NCBI GenBank assembly: GCA_022793675.1
Contig: JAAWDH010000041.1
Span: 214,913-278,912, forward strand
Direction: 5' to 3'
DNA length: 64,000 nt
Source of the DNA: Oscillospiraceae bacterium
GTDB lineage: Bacteria; Bacillota; Clostridia; Oscillospirales; Ruminococcaceae
The notes beneath the pieces are model-generated. The model did not search any database and was not told the DNA's origin. It was given only the letters and a program-made list of their open reading frames with translations. Position numbers and translations under genes: made by a program. Each line of letters starts with the position of its first letter. Position 1 is the first letter of the stretch. Below are positions 48,558 to 57,370 of this stretch, in pieces.

Positions 48558-50399
48558 TCATTTTTTCCGGCGGGCTTTGCCTGCCGGGCGCATCCCCTGC
48601 GCTTCAGCCGGGATCAGGCAGCGTTTGCCGGGGCCGATAAGGTCGGCGCGTCCGGCAAGGCGGAGGGCCTTCTGGACAAGAGGACGGTTTTTCGGAAGGA
48701 AATACTGCAAAAGGGCACGCTGCATCGCCTTTTCCTCCGGGGAGCGCGGGACGGAAACCGGCTCCATCGTATAAGGGTTCAGGCCTGTGTAGAACATACA
48801 GGTCGAGACCGTGCCGGGGGTGGGGTAAAAATCCTGCACCTGCTCTGGGCGGATATCCATTTCCTTTAAGAACAGCGCCAGCTCCACCGCATCCTTCAGT
48901 TTGCTCCCAGGGTGGGAGGACATCAGGTAAGGCACCAGGTACTGCTTTTTGCCCAGCCTTTTGGTAATCTGATAAAATTTTTCCGAAAAATCGCGATAGA
49001 CGTCAATATGCGGCTTGCCCATCGCATCCAGCACATCGCCGCTGCAATGCTCCGGCGCGACCTTCAGCTGCCCCGAAACGTGGTACTCGACCAGCTCCTT
49101 GAAAAAGCTGTCGTCGGGGTCTTTCATCATATAGTCATAGCGGATGCCCGAGCGGATGAACACCTTTTTGACGCCAGGGACCGCGCGGATCTTTTGCAGC
49201 AGCGCCAAATACCCCCCATGGTCGACCTCCAGCGCCGGGCAGGGCGTCGGGGCCAGGCATTTTTTCCCCTTGCACAGCCCCTGCGCCAGCTGCTTTGAAC
49301 AGGAAGGCCGGCGGAAATTAGCGGTGGGGCCGCCGACGTCGTGAATGTAGCCCTTGAAGTTGGGCAGCGACGCCAAAAGGCGCGCTTCCGCAAGCACTGA
49401 CTCCTCGCTGCGCACCGCGATTTTCCGCCCCTGATGGAAGGCAATCGAGCAAAAATTGCAGCTGCCGAAACAGCCGCGGTTGTGGGCAATCGAAAACTCG
49501 ACCTCCTCAATCCCCGGCACGCCGCCCAGCGCGTCGTAGCTGGGGTGCCAGCGCCGCATATAGGGCAGCGCATAGACCCTGTCCAGCTCCGCCGTCGTCA
49601 GCACCCGCATCGGCGGGTTCTGCACCAGCATTTTGCCGCCGTGGCGCTGGATGACCATTTTGCCGTATATCTCGTCCTGGTTGTCCATCTGGATACGGGT
49701 CGCTTTGCAATAGCTTTTCTTATCTTTTTTGACCAGCTCAAAATCAGGGCACTGGGCCGCCCCAAACGGCGTTTCCGACGGGCTGCAAAGATAGCAGGTG
49801 CCGCGGATATCCCGCAGCGACGCGATAGGTTCGCCCGCCGCCAAGCGGTTCACAATCTCCGCCGTCTGCAGCTCCCCCATGCCGTAGGAAAGCAGGTCGG
49901 CCCCCGAGCTGACTAGGATGGAAGGGTGTACGCCGTCCGCCCAATAGTCATAATGGGCAAACCGCCGCAGCGACGCCTCCAGCCCGCCGATCACAATCGG
50001 GATATCCCCGTATATCTCGCGGATTTTTTGGCAGTAGACATTGACTGCCCGGTCGGGGCGCTTCCCTGCCTTGCCGCCGGGGGTGTAGGCGTCGTCCGAA
50101 CGCTTTTTCAGCGCTGCGGTATAATGGGCAACCATCGAATCGATATTGCCGGAATTGACTAGGAAGGCGTAACGCGGCCGCCCCAGGCGCTCAAAATCCG
50201 CTTTGGCGCGCCAGTCCGGCTGGGCAATAATCCCCACCGAGTAGCCCTCTGCTTCGATTACCCGGGAAATAATCGCTGTGCCGAAGCTGGGATGGTCAAC
50301 ATAGGCATCGCCTGTGATGATAATATAGTCCAGCTGCTTTATGCCCCTCGCTTCCATATCCGCCCGGCATACTGGCAAAAAAGAATCCCCCAAACGCAT
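48558..50399 (-). CDS. ygiQ: YgiQ-family radical SAM protein
   Basis: A 613-residue UPF0313/YgiQ protein. An N-terminal cobalamin-binding-like region (GDAYVDHPSFGTAIISRVIEAEGYSVGIIAQPDW) precedes the radical SAM site HNRGCFGSCNFCSIAFHQGR (CxxxCxxC), then KVAPEHCSGDVLDAMGKP and the DUF3362-like C-terminus (YTGLNPYTMEPVSVPRSPEEKAMQRALLQYF). The function of the family is unknown. The ATG at 50399 fits the usual N-terminus MRLGDSFLPV and has GGAGGTGAGG upstream; the frame is open 49 codons further but that part is not family-like. Confidence 0.93.
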   Translation of the reverse strand: MRLGDSFLPVCRADMEARGIKQLDYIIITGDAYVDHPSFGTAIISRVIEAEGYSVGIIAQPDWRAKADFERLGRPRYAFLVNSGNIDSMVAHYTAALKKRSDDAYTPGGKAGKRPDRAVNVYCQKIREIYGDIPIVIGGLEASLRRFAHYDYWADGVHPSILVSSGADLLSYGMGELQTAEIVNRLAAGEPIASLRDIRGTCYLCSPSETPFGAAQCPDFELVKKDKKSYCKATRIQMDNQDEIYGKMVIQRHGGKMLVQNPPMRVLTTAELDRVYALPYMRRWHPSYDALGGVPGIEEVEFSIAHNRGCFGSCNFCSIAFHQGRKIAVRSEESVLAEARLLASLPNFKGYIHDVGGPTANFRRPSCSKQLAQGLCKGKKCLAPTPCPALEVDHGGYLALLQKIRAVPGVKKVFIRSGIRYDYMMKDPDDSFFKELVEYHVSGQLKVAPEHCSGDVLDAMGKPHIDVYRDFSEKFYQITKRLGKKQYLVPYLMSSHPGSKLKDAVELALFLKEMDIRPEQVQDFYPTPGTVSTCMFYTGLNPYTMEPVSVPRSPEEKAMQRALLQYFLPKNRPLVQKALRLAGRADLIGPGKRCLIPAEAQGMRPAGKARRKK

Positions 50400-50573
50400 G
50401 GCCTCACCTCCAAAAATCTGCCTTAAATAGGATTTTGCTATCATGGAGCAGCAGCCCGCCAACCCGATAGGAAAATATAAAATCATCTGTATGAAAAAGA
50501 ATGTCGTTACCCATAACCTTTTCTCCTTTATTGGGTTCGCTGCCATGGGAGGCAGGCTGGCCTTTAGCCAATT

Positions 50574-51014
50574 TCAACAATAAACAACCTCGAACTCCTC
50601 GCAGGCCACCAACATCGACCCATCAAAAACAAGCCCGGCCTCCGCCATTTCCCGGCGGAAAAAATCCTCATGCACCGCCCGCCAGTAGGAAAGCGACCGG
50701 TCGCCTTCGCCTTCCTTATAGGCGTGCCCAGCGCCCACCTCGGAAAAGGCGGCAAGATAAACTTTTGTAGTCCGGATGACGCAGACGGCGTCCCCCTTAC
50801 TGTCTAGGACGACGCTGTACTCGCCCGCTTCGGGGAGCGGCTCGCCTTCCAAGCCATAAAGGGGGAAGGCGGACGATGTCCCCGTCTTGACGCCGGTTTT
50901 TGCCAGCATCGCCAGCTTGTCCGGATCGCCTCCAAACGCCCAGGCCTCGAAACTAATACCCTTTGGCAGGCCCGCCTTTGCGGCAAACGCCTGCCACATC
51001 CTTTCTGCTGTCAT
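50574..51014 (-). CDS. ASCH-domain protein
   Basis: A 146-residue cytosolic protein. The C-terminal two thirds form the ASCH beta-barrel (PUA-like RNA-binding fold): EYSVVLDSKGDAVCVIRTTKVYLAAFSEVGAGHAYKEGEGDRSLSYWRAVHEDFF, ending CEEFEVVYC. Some ASCH proteins are amidohydrolases or RNases acting on modified nucleosides. It ends the group upstream of ygiQ and starts 15 bases after ftsK on the same strand, so they may share a transcript. Confidence 0.87.
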   Translation of the reverse strand: MTAERMWQAFAAKAGLPKGISFEAWAFGGDPDKLAMLAKTGVKTGTSSAFPLYGLEGEPLPEAGEYSVVLDSKGDAVCVIRTTKVYLAAFSEVGAGHAYKEGEGDRSLSYWRAVHEDFFRREMAEAGLVFDGSMLVACEEFEVVYC

Positions 51015-51029
51015 GACCCCCTCCTAGGC

Positions 51030-53837
51030 TTACCCCTCGCCGGACATCGCGTTCCATTGGGCGCGGGTAATGGTCAGCTCGCGGGGCTTGGAGCCGTCCT
51101 GCGGCCCGACAATCCCCCGCTCCTCCAGCTCGTCCATCAGCCTGGCGGCCCTGGCATACCCAACCTTCAGCCGGCGCTGCAGATAGGACGTCGACGCCTG
51201 CCCGGCATCCAGCACCACCCCGACCGCCTCATTAAAGAGCGGGTCGGATTCGTCCTCGCCGCCGGCGGCCCGCTCGCCCTTCTTCCCAGAATCGGCGGCA
51301 GCCTGGCGCTCAATCTCCTCCATAATCTCAGCATCATATTCCACAGCCTGCTGCTGGCCCTCTTTGATGTACTTGACCACCGCTTCGACCTCGCCGTCGC
51401 TGACAAAGCAGCCCTGCACCCGCAGCGGCTTGGGGAACCCGACCGGATAATAGAGCATATCGCCCTTGCCCAGCAGCTTCTCCGCACCGGCTGTGTCAAT
51501 AATCGTCCGCGAGTCCACCTGCGACGAAACCGTCAGCGCAATCCGCGACGGGATGTTGGCCTTGATGAGCCCAGTCACGACGTCTACTGACGGGCGCTGG
51601 GTGGCGATAATCAGGTACATCCCCGCTGCGCGGGCCATCTGCGCCAGCCGGCAGATCGCGTCTTCAACCTCGTTGGGGGCCGCCATCATCAGGTCGGACA
51701 GCTCGTCGATCACAATCACCATGTGCGGCATATGGGGCATCCCCTCCCCTTCAGCCATCCGGTTATAGCCCTTGATATCCCGCACGCCGTTTTCCGAAAA
51801 GGTATTGTAGCGCTTGAGCATTTCGTTAACCGCCCATCCCAGCGCCCCGGCTGCCTTTTTCGGATCAGTGACCACCGGGATCAGCAAATGAGGGATGCCG
51901 TTGTAAACGACCAGCTCGACCATCTTCGGGTCAATCATAATCAGCCGCAGCTCCTTAGGCGAAAATTTGTATAAAAGGCTGATGATGATCGAGTTGACGC
52001 AGACCGACTTGCCTGAGCCGGTCGTCCCCGCCACCAGCACATGGGGCATGGCGGCGATATCGCCAATCGTGATGCTGCCGGCAATGTCCCGCCCCAGCAC
52101 CGCGGGCAGCACCCCTTTTGCGGTGCGGAACTCGTCGGAATCAATCAGTTCCCGGATGGACACCATGTCCACCACCCGGTTGGGCACCTCGATGCCCACG
52201 GCGGGCTTATTGGGGATGGGCGCTTCAATCCGCACCCCGGCTGTCGCGAGGTTCAGGGCAATATCGTCGGCAAGGCCGGTGATTTTGCTGATTTTCACGC
52301 CCGCTGAAGGCTGCAGCTCGTAGCGGGTGACCGTCGGGCCGCGGCAGATGTCGATGACCTTGGTCTGCACGCCGAAGCTTTTGAGGGTCTCCACCAGCTT
52401 TGCTGCATTGGCCCGCAGCTCCTCGCCGCTGTCGGCGCTGTTTGCCGCTTTCGGCGGGTTAAGGAGGCTGACCGGCGGGAATGCGTAAGGCGGTTCCGTC
52501 TGCGGGCGGGACGCGGCAGGCGCACCCTGGGAAGGCGCAGCTTGAGGAAGCGGCGCGGCAGGGAATTCCGCCCCAGCCCCAGCGGCCGGCCCGCTTTCAG
52601 GCGCAGCCGGCGGTTCCGGCCGCCTAAACTCGTTAATCGCGCGGTTAATCATCTCGTCAAGCGGCGCGTCGCCGGAATTGAGCGGCTCGCTCACTGGGAC
52701 GGGCTCTTCCTCAGCCGGCCCAGGCGCTTCCTCGGCAGACGGGCGCATAAACGCCTCAAAAGCCGCCTCGTCCGGCTCAAAATCCAGCTCCGGCCGCAAG
52801 AAAGCCGACGGGTCGGGCAGGAAAGGCTCCTCCTCCGGCACTTCCGGTTCAGGCTGCGCCGGCTTCTGCTGTGCGGGTTCCAGATGCGCTGGTTCCAGCT
52901 GTGCTGGTTCCAGATGCGCTGGTTCTAGCTGTGCGGGCTCAGGCTGCCTGCGCCCGCGGCGGGCAGCTTCGTCTGGGGATTCCATAAACCGGTCAATCGC
53001 CGATGAAAGGTTTTCCCCAGCAGAGGCAGAGGCAGGCGCGGGCGCAGCCTTGCGGCGCGGCGGCCTCACCCCGCCCTCCAGCGGCAGGTCAAACTCAAAG
53101 TCCTGGCTGCGGGCTTCCGCCTCCTCTTCTTCTATCTCCCGGCGCTCGCGGTGCCGGACATAGGTTTCCTCAATCTGTTTAACCGGTTTGGCAACACCCT
53201 TGAAAAGCCCCATCAGCGTCGACCCGGAAATCAGCATCAAAAAGACAAACGCCAGCAGCGCATGGATGATAATCGTCCCTGTGCGCCCCAAAAGCACCAG
53301 CATCGGCCAGCATAAAAGCCCCGCCAGCAGCCCGCCGCTGCGCAGCTCCACGCCGTCCTGCCAAAGCCCGACCAGCTGGTTTATGAACCCCTCCCCGGCC
53401 GGCTCGCCGTAAAAAAGCTGGGCGATGCCGCACAGCAGCACCAGCATCCCCAACATTTGCCAGACCCGGTTATGGACCTCCATATGGTCCTTTTCCAGCG
53501 TCACCATCACCGCGATGTAAATCAGCAGCGGCCCAATGCCGTAGCTGATCGGCCCGCAGATCCCCCGCAGCCCGTCATGCAGCCATCCCCATAACTTGGG
53601 GCCGTCAATCAGGCTGACTGTGCAGAAAAAAATCCCCACCGCAAACAGCACAATCGCAAAAAACTGGTTGTTGCGCTGAAGGCGGCGCTCCTCCTCCTGC
53701 TGGTAGCGGACAGCCGCCGCTGACCGCGGACGCTCGGCGGCAGGGGCTTTCTTTTTAGGCCCATTAGACCCGCTCTGCCGGGGGGCGGGCCTGCCCTTTT
53801 TCCCAGCGGCGCTTTGTGAAGATTTGGTTTTTGCCAT
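51030..53837 (-). CDS. DNA translocase FtsK/SpoIIIE
   Basis: Hexameric DNA pump that clears chromosomes from division or sporulation septa. The 935-residue protein has a basic N-terminus, four membrane helices (about 60-215), a long Pro/Glu/Ala linker (about 225-450) and the motor: Walker [26 protein letters not shown], Walker [12 protein letters not shown] and [25 protein letters not shown]. The C-terminal gamma winged helix ([29 protein letters not shown]) reads KOPS-like DNA. The linker holds a tandem [10 protein letters not shown] repeat. The ATG at 53837 is preferred, but the GTG four codons earlier cannot be excluded. Gene order tepA-ylzJ-(uppP)-this gene matches the spoIIIE neighbourhood of Bacillus. 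Confidence 0.95.
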   Translation of the reverse strand: MAKTKSSQSAAGKKGRPAPRQSGSNGPKKKAPAAERPRSAAAVRYQQEEERRLQRNNQFFAIVLFAVGIFFCTVSLIDGPKLWGWLHDGLRGICGPISYGIGPLLIYIAVMVTLEKDHMEVHNRVWQMLGMLVLLCGIAQLFYGEPAGEGFINQLVGLWQDGVELRSGGLLAGLLCWPMLVLLGRTGTIIIHALLAFVFLMLISGSTLMGLFKGVAKPVKQIEETYVRHRERREIEEEEAEARSQDFEFDLPLEGGVRPPRRKAAPAPASASAGENLSSAIDRFMESPDEAARRGRRQPEPAQLEPAHLEPAQLEPAHLEPAQQKPAQPEPEVPEEEPFLPDPSAFLRPELDFEPDEAAFEAFMRPSAEEAPGPAEEEPVPVSEPLNSGDAPLDEMINRAINEFRRPEPPAAPESGPAAGAGAEFPAAPLPQAAPSQGAPAASRPQTEPPYAFPPVSLLNPPKAANSADSGEELRANAAKLVETLKSFGVQTKVIDICRGPTVTRYELQPSAGVKISKITGLADDIALNLATAGVRIEAPIPNKPAVGIEVPNRVVDMVSIRELIDSDEFRTAKGVLPAVLGRDIAGSITIGDIAAMPHVLVAGTTGSGKSVCVNSIIISLLYKFSPKELRLIMIDPKMVELVVYNGIPHLLIPVVTDPKKAAGALGWAVNEMLKRYNTFSENGVRDIKGYNRMAEGEGMPHMPHMVIVIDELSDLMMAAPNEVEDAICRLAQMARAAGMYLIIATQRPSVDVVTGLIKANIPSRIALTVSSQVDSRTIIDTAGAEKLLGKGDMLYYPVGFPKPLRVQGCFVSDGEVEAVVKYIKEGQQQAVEYDAEIMEEIERQAAADSGKKGERAAGGEDESDPLFNEAVGVVLDAGQASTSYLQRRLKVGYARAARLMDELEERGIVGPQDGSKPRELTITRAQWNAMSGEG
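52876..52935 (-). repeat. 30-bp tandem repeat in ftsK linker
   Basis: Two consecutive 30-base copies, each made of two related 15-base halves, encode [10 protein letters not shown] pentapeptides. In-frame period, so copy-number changes would alter linker length without frameshift. Confidence 0.8.
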
Positions 53838-54013
53838 ATATTGATCCACACCTTTCCCGCCGGCCGGCTGCGCCGGCTGGCAGTCTACGTCCGCCGCCCG
53901 GCAGAACCAGGCGGCTGCTTTGGAAAATTAACCTGAGATGCCGCGGCTGGCAGATTGCTTCATATAAAATAGATAAAACCGCTGCGCATTTACGCCGTAC
54001 TGTGAGGAAAGAA

Positions 54014-54898
54014 CTAGGCGGCTTGGCCAAAAAAAGCGACGATATTCATTCCGACCACCTGCTCGAAGATACCGATACCGATGACAACGATGCCTAAAAG
54101 GGCTGTATACCAGACAAAATATTTGAACTTATCGGTCTTAACGATGAAGTCGACCATTTTGATGGCCAGCAGCCCCACTGCCGCCGAGACGACAATGCCG
54201 ATGAGGATCTGCCCCAGCCCGACGGCCTGGAGGTCGCCCGCCTGCAAGTCAAATATTTCCGAGAGGCTGCCGCCGAGGATAGCCGGGATGCCCAAGATGA
54301 AACTGAACTGGACGGCGGTCTCGCGGCTAAAGCCGCATAAAAGCCCCGCCGAAATCGTCGACCCGGAGCGGGAAACGCCCGGCAGCGGCGCCAGCACCGC
54401 CTGGGCCGCGCCCACAATCCCCGCAGCGCCGGGCTTTATCTCGCCGGGGCCCTTCCTGCCCTTGACACAGCGGTCGCCGGCATACATCAGCGCCGCCGTA
54501 ATCAGGAAAAAGACGCCTTCCCAAAGGATACTGTCGTCGGCGGAAAACGAAGTGTAAAAATCTTTAAGCAGCAGCGTCAGCGCCATCGGCAGGCAGCCGA
54601 TGAGCAGCATCACCAGCATATTGCGGTAACCGCTGCGCCCCTTCCAGGAAAACTTTCCCCGCAGGATGTCCCAAAGCATTGAAAAAAGCTCCAAGACCAG
54701 CTGCCAAATCGTTTTGCGGAAGGCGATAAAAACGGCAATCAGCGTCCCCAGATGCAGCATCAGCGAAAAGAACACCCCTGCCTCGCCGGAATTGCCGGTA
54801 AAGTGCTGGAACAACGACAGGTGCCCGGAACTGGACACCGGCAGGAACTCGGTCAGCCCCTGCAGGACCGCCTGCAGGACCGCTTCAAGATAGGACAT
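54014..54898 (-). CDS. uppP: Undecaprenyl-diphosphatase (BacA/UppP)
   Basis: Dephosphorylates undecaprenyl diphosphate to recycle the lipid carrier of peptidoglycan; gives bacitracin tolerance. The 294-residue, eight-helix protein has both family motifs: [20 protein letters not shown] near the N-terminus (catalytic Glu/Ser/His) and LAPLPGVSRSGSTISAGLLCGFSRE (catalytic Arg). Its start lies inside the 3' end of ylzJ. A 176-base gap without a gene separates it from ftsK. Confidence 0.96.
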   Translation of the reverse strand: MSYLEAVLQAVLQGLTEFLPVSSSGHLSLFQHFTGNSGEAGVFFSLMLHLGTLIAVFIAFRKTIWQLVLELFSMLWDILRGKFSWKGRSGYRNMLVMLLIGCLPMALTLLLKDFYTSFSADDSILWEGVFFLITAALMYAGDRCVKGRKGPGEIKPGAAGIVGAAQAVLAPLPGVSRSGSTISAGLLCGFSRETAVQFSFILGIPAILGGSLSEIFDLQAGDLQAVGLGQILIGIVVSAAVGLLAIKMVDFIVKTDKFKYFVWYTALLGIVVIGIGIFEQVVGMNIVAFFGQAA

Positions 54899-55155
54899 TG
54901 CATTTCCCCTCCAAAGGTCGTATTTTTTCTGTCTGTGGGAATTTTATCAGGATTGGGCAAAGGGCGCGCGCCGGGCTGCATCCTAATATCCAGGTATTGC
55001 CCCAGGTCGGTAGACAGCACCCGCCGCAGCCGGGCGCCTTCCTCCCCCTCCACCCATTCGCAGAAGCAGAAGGGCGAGCGCTGCTCAAAGCGCACCCTAG
55101 GCGGGACGGGCTGTTCCATCACCGCCATCGGGTCAATCACTGTGTGCAGCAGCAT
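54853..55155 (-). CDS. ylzJ: YlzJ-like protein with extended C-terminus
   Basis: A 100-residue protein whose first 65 residues match YlzJ ([34 protein letters not shown]). In Bacillus the gene lies between tepA and spoIIIE; its function is unknown. Here the frame continues about 35 residues beyond the family end, with a basic Cys/Arg tail ([10 protein letters not shown]), overlapping the uppP start by 46 bases. The start overlaps the end of tepA, so the three genes are translated in a coupled run. Confidence 0.8.
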   Translation of the reverse strand: MLLHTVIDPMAVMEQPVPPRVRFEQRSPFCFCEWVEGEEGARLRRVLSTDLGQYLDIRMQPGARPLPNPDKIPTDRKNTTFGGEMQCPILKRSCRRSCRG

Positions 55156-55906
55156 CCGCTTCCCCCTCTTCCCCGCCGGCCTCGTCGATCATCTCGTAAA
55201 GGCGCTCAATCGCATCAGAAAGGCCGCCCAGCCGGTCGATCAACCCCTCTTTGACGGCGGTTTCCCCGTCAAGCGAAGTGCCGACGTCCATGGCCAGCTC
55301 CCCGGTCTGCATCATCAGCTCCCGGAACCGGTCGGGCGGGATATTCGAATTATCGGTGACAAAGCGGGTGATCCGCTCCTGCATCTTATCAAAATAGGAA
55401 AAGCTTTGGGGGACGCCCAGCACCAGCCCGTTCATCCGCACCGGATGGATGGTCATCGTCGCTGAAGGGACGATGAACGAGGTTTTGGCCGATACGGCCA
55501 GCGGCACGCCGATCGAATGGCCGCCGCCCAGGACAATCGAGACGGTTGGCGTTTTCATCCCGGCAATCAGCTCGGCGATGGCAAGCCCCGCCTCGACGTC
55601 GCCCCCGACCGTGTTCAACAATATCAGCAGGCCCTTGATATCGGGGCTTTCCTCAATCGCCGCCAGCTGGGGGATGACGTGCTCGTATTTGGTAGTTTTA
55701 TTCTGCGGGGGCAGGATATAATGCCCTTCCACCTGGCCGATAATGGTCAGGCAGTGGATCAGGTGCCGCCCGTGGCCAGCGGTGATGCTGCCAGTTTCGG
55801 TAATGACCTCCATTTCGGCGTCGCGGTCTTGATTCTGCTGCTCGCAGGGGGTCTCTGCCTCCGGCGGATCCTGGATTTCGTGTTGGGTATTGGGGTTATC
55901 AGACAC
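55133..55906 (-). CDS. tepA: ClpP-like serine protease TepA
   Basis: A 257-residue ClpP-fold protein of the translocation-enhancing group (TepA/YmfB). Active-site regions: [21 protein letters not shown] (oxyanion Gly), [20 protein letters not shown] (Ser in GGGHS) and [13 protein letters not shown] (catalytic His). It has an acidic N-terminal extension and an Asp/Glu-rich C-terminus. The start is GTG at 55906, seven bases after GGGAGG; the ATG 14 codons upstream has no RBS. The Bacillus protein is linked to forespore protein quality and export. Confidence 0.92.
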   Translation of the reverse strand: MSDNPNTQHEIQDPPEAETPCEQQNQDRDAEMEVITETGSITAGHGRHLIHCLTIIGQVEGHYILPPQNKTTKYEHVIPQLAAIEESPDIKGLLILLNTVGGDVEAGLAIAELIAGMKTPTVSIVLGGGHSIGVPLAVSAKTSFIVPSATMTIHPVRMNGLVLGVPQSFSYFDKMQERITRFVTDNSNIPPDRFRELMMQTGELAMDVGTSLDGETAVKEGLIDRLGGLSDAIERLYEMIDEAGGEEGEADAAAHSD

Positions 55907-55985
55907 TTTTATTCCTCCCGAAATTTTTTCGGGAATCAGTGTTGGCATTTTTGCCGTCTTTCATACGGAAATTTTCCCCTACACC

Positions 55986-56014
55986 ATTATATCCTTTTCA
56001 GCTAGGCTTGTCAA
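55986..56014 (-). promoter_or_regulatory. Promoter of tepA-ylzJ-uppP
   Basis: Minus strand TTGACA (56014-56009), 17-base spacer, TATAAT (55991-55986): perfect consensus, 80 bases from the tepA start. Confidence 0.9.
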
Positions 56015-56364
56015 TCGGGGGCAAAACAATTGTTTTCAAACGCCCTGAAATTTTTCACAGATGTTTTTGGGTAACCTGCCTATTGCCGTGCTGGCGCTTT
56101 ATACCCGCTGTAAAAGCGGGAAATGTGGAAAACTTCCGCATGGACTGGGGGAAATTTCCTTTTTCGACAAGATGTTCGGGGGAAAATTCGGTGGAATAGG
56201 GGGAAAATCCCACAACTGGCGGAACTTTTCCTTTTTCACATTTTTTTCACAATGGGGAAAAACGCGGCTTTGTTTTTGCACTGGCAGTTTTTCCTGTAAA
56301 TCCTCCCCGTTTTCATCGCCCCTCTGTATCCTATGCGGCAGCTGCCTGCAAAAGCCCTGAAGGG
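56015..56364. other. Gene-less tract rich in GGGGAAA/TTTCC runs
   Basis: About 350 bases between the tepA promoter and the DUF6062 gene. Many short GGGGGAAA and TTTCC strings recur in both orientations (for example around 56140-56260) and could fold, but no clear hairpin-plus-U terminator or credible gene is present. Short open frames here have no RBS or recognisable product. Confidence 0.5.
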
Positions 56365-57069
56365 TTACTCGCCTTCCCGAAAATCACGGGTCGAAAGCAG
56401 CAGGATGGCCCGTTCAATGGCGTCGCGGGCGTTGCCCCAGTCGGCGTCAGGGGAAGCGTTGCGGTAGTCGAACATTTTGCAGAAATGGGAGACGTCGCCC
56501 TCCACCTCGGCAAGATGCTTGTCCAAAAGCTTTATGACCTGCTCCGAAAAAACAGGGTAGGCTTTCTTGGGAAGGCTGTCATGGCCGACTTCCAACAGCA
56601 GCTGGGCATGGGGCAGACAGACATATTCCTGCCCGGCAAAAAGGGCCTGGAAATCGGCGTCCTTCTGCCATTGGTGCGCCACGGTCCCGACCATCGTCTG
56701 CAAAACGCGGCTGATCTGGTCGCAGACAAAACAGGTATCGTTGACATTGACCATCCCCCCGCGTTTTTTGGGCTTGGCGGCGGCCTTTTGGACAATCTCG
56801 CGGTAACCCGACTCGCGAAGGGATTTAAGGTGGCTTTCCAGCATCAGCGCCAAGGACAGGCGGTTTTTCTGATGCAGCATCTGCTCAAAATGGTCGGCGC
56901 AGAACCCTAAGCGGTTGGTTTCGACCCGCACGTCCGGCTCCATCATCGCCGCCCCCATGATGTACTCAACGCAGCGCTGCTCCAGCGTGTCCCGCATCCG
57001 GCAGATCGGGCAGCCGCATTTTGGCTCGAACACCTCGCTGATGGGGATGGTATAGATACTGTCTCTCAT
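56365..57069 (-). CDS. DUF6062 family protein
   Basis: A 234-residue soluble protein found in anaerobic Firmicutes. Cys motifs that may bind metal: PKCGCPICRMRD at about 17-28, RLGFCADHFEQML and DTCFVCDQISRVL; His residues near each could be partners. The function is unknown. The ATG at 57069 follows AAAGGAGACAAG. It has its own promoter and a GC-rich leader hairpin (GGGCCGGC ... GCCGGCC, about 57098-57120) without a U-run. Confidence 0.8.
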   Translation of the reverse strand: MRDSIYTIPISEVFEPKCGCPICRMRDTLEQRCVEYIMGAAMMEPDVRVETNRLGFCADHFEQMLHQKNRLSLALMLESHLKSLRESGYREIVQKAAAKPKKRGGMVNVNDTCFVCDQISRVLQTMVGTVAHQWQKDADFQALFAGQEYVCLPHAQLLLEVGHDSLPKKAYPVFSEQVIKLLDKHLAEVEGDVSHFCKMFDYRNASPDADWGNARDAIERAILLLSTRDFREGE

Positions 57070-57139
57070 AACTTGTCTCCTTTTTGATTATTTAGATGGG
57101 CCGGCAGCAAGGCCGGCCGCTCTGTCCTACAATAAAATG

Positions 57140-57168
57140 ATTATATCATAGATCAAGAAGGGAAACAA
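57140..57168 (-). promoter_or_regulatory. Promoter of DUF6062 gene
   Basis: Minus strand TTGTTT (57168-57163), 17-base spacer, TATAAT (57145-57140). Confidence 0.72.
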
Positions 57169-57182
57169 GGACAAAACCGTAA

Positions 57183-57352
57183 AAAGGGATTTCGCTTGCT
57201 GCGGCAAGCAACCAGAGCCGCTTTCCGCAGGAAAGCTGGACCTGCGATTTTTTTAAATTGAATAGAGCTTTTTCCTTGGCAATTTTAGGGAAACGCGGGC
57301 TTTTTTGGCAGGCCGGAGCTTCTTTTCAGAAAGCGGCCCGTACCTTTGCCAG
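57183..57352 (-). repeat. Diverged copy of the tail of palindromic element family A
   Basis: Keeps the scaffold GGGATTTCG-[hairpin]-[hairpin]-TGCGATTTTTTT of the full elements, but the hairpin arms differ: CTTGC-TGCG-GCAAG (57195-57208) replaces GCCCTC-TGCG-GAGGGC, and GCTTTCC-GCA-GGAAAGC (57220-57236) replaces GGGCTCTGCCC. A separate edge fragment GCTTCTTTTCAGAAAGCGGCCCGTACC lies at about 57318-57345. No gene in 57070-57370. Confidence 0.55.
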
Positions 57353-57370
57353 GGGGGCCGCTGCACAGGT

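Noticed and set aside
56061..56360. Short frames in the gap before the DUF6062 gene
   Set aside because: No RBS, biased Phe/Ser/Gly composition from GGGGAAA/TTTCC runs, no recognisable family.
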